64,000 bases of DNA from Collinsella aerofaciens (GTDB lineage: Bacteria; Actinomycetota; Coriobacteriia; Coriobacteriales; Coriobacteriaceae): NCBI RefSeq assembly GCF_015670795.1, contig NZ_JADPCJ010000004.1, positions 1 through 64,000 of the forward strand, in the 5' to 3' direction. Of this stretch, positions 63,726 through 64,000 are shown piece after piece (position 1 is the first letter of the stretch; every line of letters starts with the position of its first letter). The notes under the pieces are model-generated. The model was not told where the DNA came from and did no database searches. It saw nothing but the letters and a program-made list of their open reading frames with translations. The translations under genes and the position numbers were made by a program.

Positions 63726-63866
63726 ATGGCAAGGCGTCCGAAGCTGACGCAGGAGATGGCTGACGAGGCGATCTGCCGCAAGGCGGACGGCCTTTCCAAC
63801 GGCGACATCGTCTGCGCCCTGGGGATCCACGAACCGCCGCGAAGGGCAGACGGCGCAGCCGGCTGA
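63726..63866 (+). pseudogene. Phage-terminase-small-like HTH fragment
   Basis: A 46-residue protein: MARRPKLTQEMADEAICRKA, then DGLSNGDIVCALGIHE, the first helices of a phage-type HTH protein as in small terminase subunits. After IHE the expected continuation is lost and the frame ends at PPRRADGAAG. The ATG at 63726 has GGGGGTG upstream. It stands at the edge of the window, so more phage remnants may follow. I see no gene in 63867-64000. Confidence 0.55.
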
Positions 63867-64000
63867 CCTGAGCCGGGAGCAACACGCAGGCGGAGCTGGC
63901 TGGCCCGAACCGCGGAGCAATACACAGCCGGAGCGGCGGGCATGGCCGTGAGTGACGCTCTCCGCGCAGGGCGGGGCGGTTTCCGAGCCGTGCGCGCAAC

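Overview
The window looks like chromosome of a high-GC, anaerobic gut actinobacterium of the Coriobacteriia, most likely Collinsella or a close relative. This is an inference from gene content and style: a CD1871A-type CXXC mini-protein beside a 4Fe-4S/TlpA redox pair, Tat- and lipobox-tagged flavodoxins, an LAxTG-tailed giant surface protein, many aldo/keto reductases, and Gram-positive SOS-box-like palindromes. I saw no rRNA, tRNA or CRISPR array.

Layout. 0.1-4.7 kb: tRNA-dihydrouridine synthase, then a LysR regulator divergent from an aldo/keto reductase/flavodoxin operon. 4.8-5.6 kb: two long hairpin repeats around a broken gene. 5.6-13.0 kb: a MacB-like ABC protein, a thiol-redox operon (CXXC mini-protein, 4Fe-4S membrane protein, TlpA-like lipoprotein) and a divergent two-component system. 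13.0-16.1 kb: gene fragments, then a PadR/DUF1700 envelope-stress type operon. 16.4-23.1 kb: a LuxR-type regulator, a 1455-residue exported protein and a lipoprotein. 23.3-30.6 kb: two AAA ATPases, each behind its own repeat-type leader, flanking an atypical type IIA topoisomerase pair with an SOS-like box upstream. 30.7-44.2 kb: a redox accessory region with flavoproteins, hydrolases, four more oxidoreductases (three aldo/keto reductases and an iron alcohol dehydrogenase) and several regulators. 44.2-46.3 kb: a broken ATPase with its inverted-repeat leader, then a yjdF riboswitch and yjdF.

From 46.3 kb to the end the sequence is a mosaic of mobile and accessory DNA. AT-rich cargo (a PD-(D/E)XK/SEC-C gene pair and a 673-residue HEPN-like protein) alternates with very GC-rich DNA (a lantibiotic-immunity-type ABC transporter with YxeA protein and two-component system). 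Gene fragments (hsdS, TetR, histidine kinase, DUF3800) lie between them. An xis-int-mobC-ATPase module at 58.9-61.3 kb and four copies of a TCCCACTC core (reverse strand GAGTGGGA, the coding pattern of a ...EWE C-terminus) suggest repeated integration of elements at one kind of att site. Two of these cores are joined to the same ~110 bp module of promoter, SOS-like box and hairpin, and it drives different cargo at each place.

The best candidates for undescribed biology are the ATPases with gene-private repeat leaders, the HEPN-like protein under an XRE regulator beside the integrase, the nuclease/SEC-C pair, and the hairpin repeats whose outer arms differ between copies but stay self-complementary.
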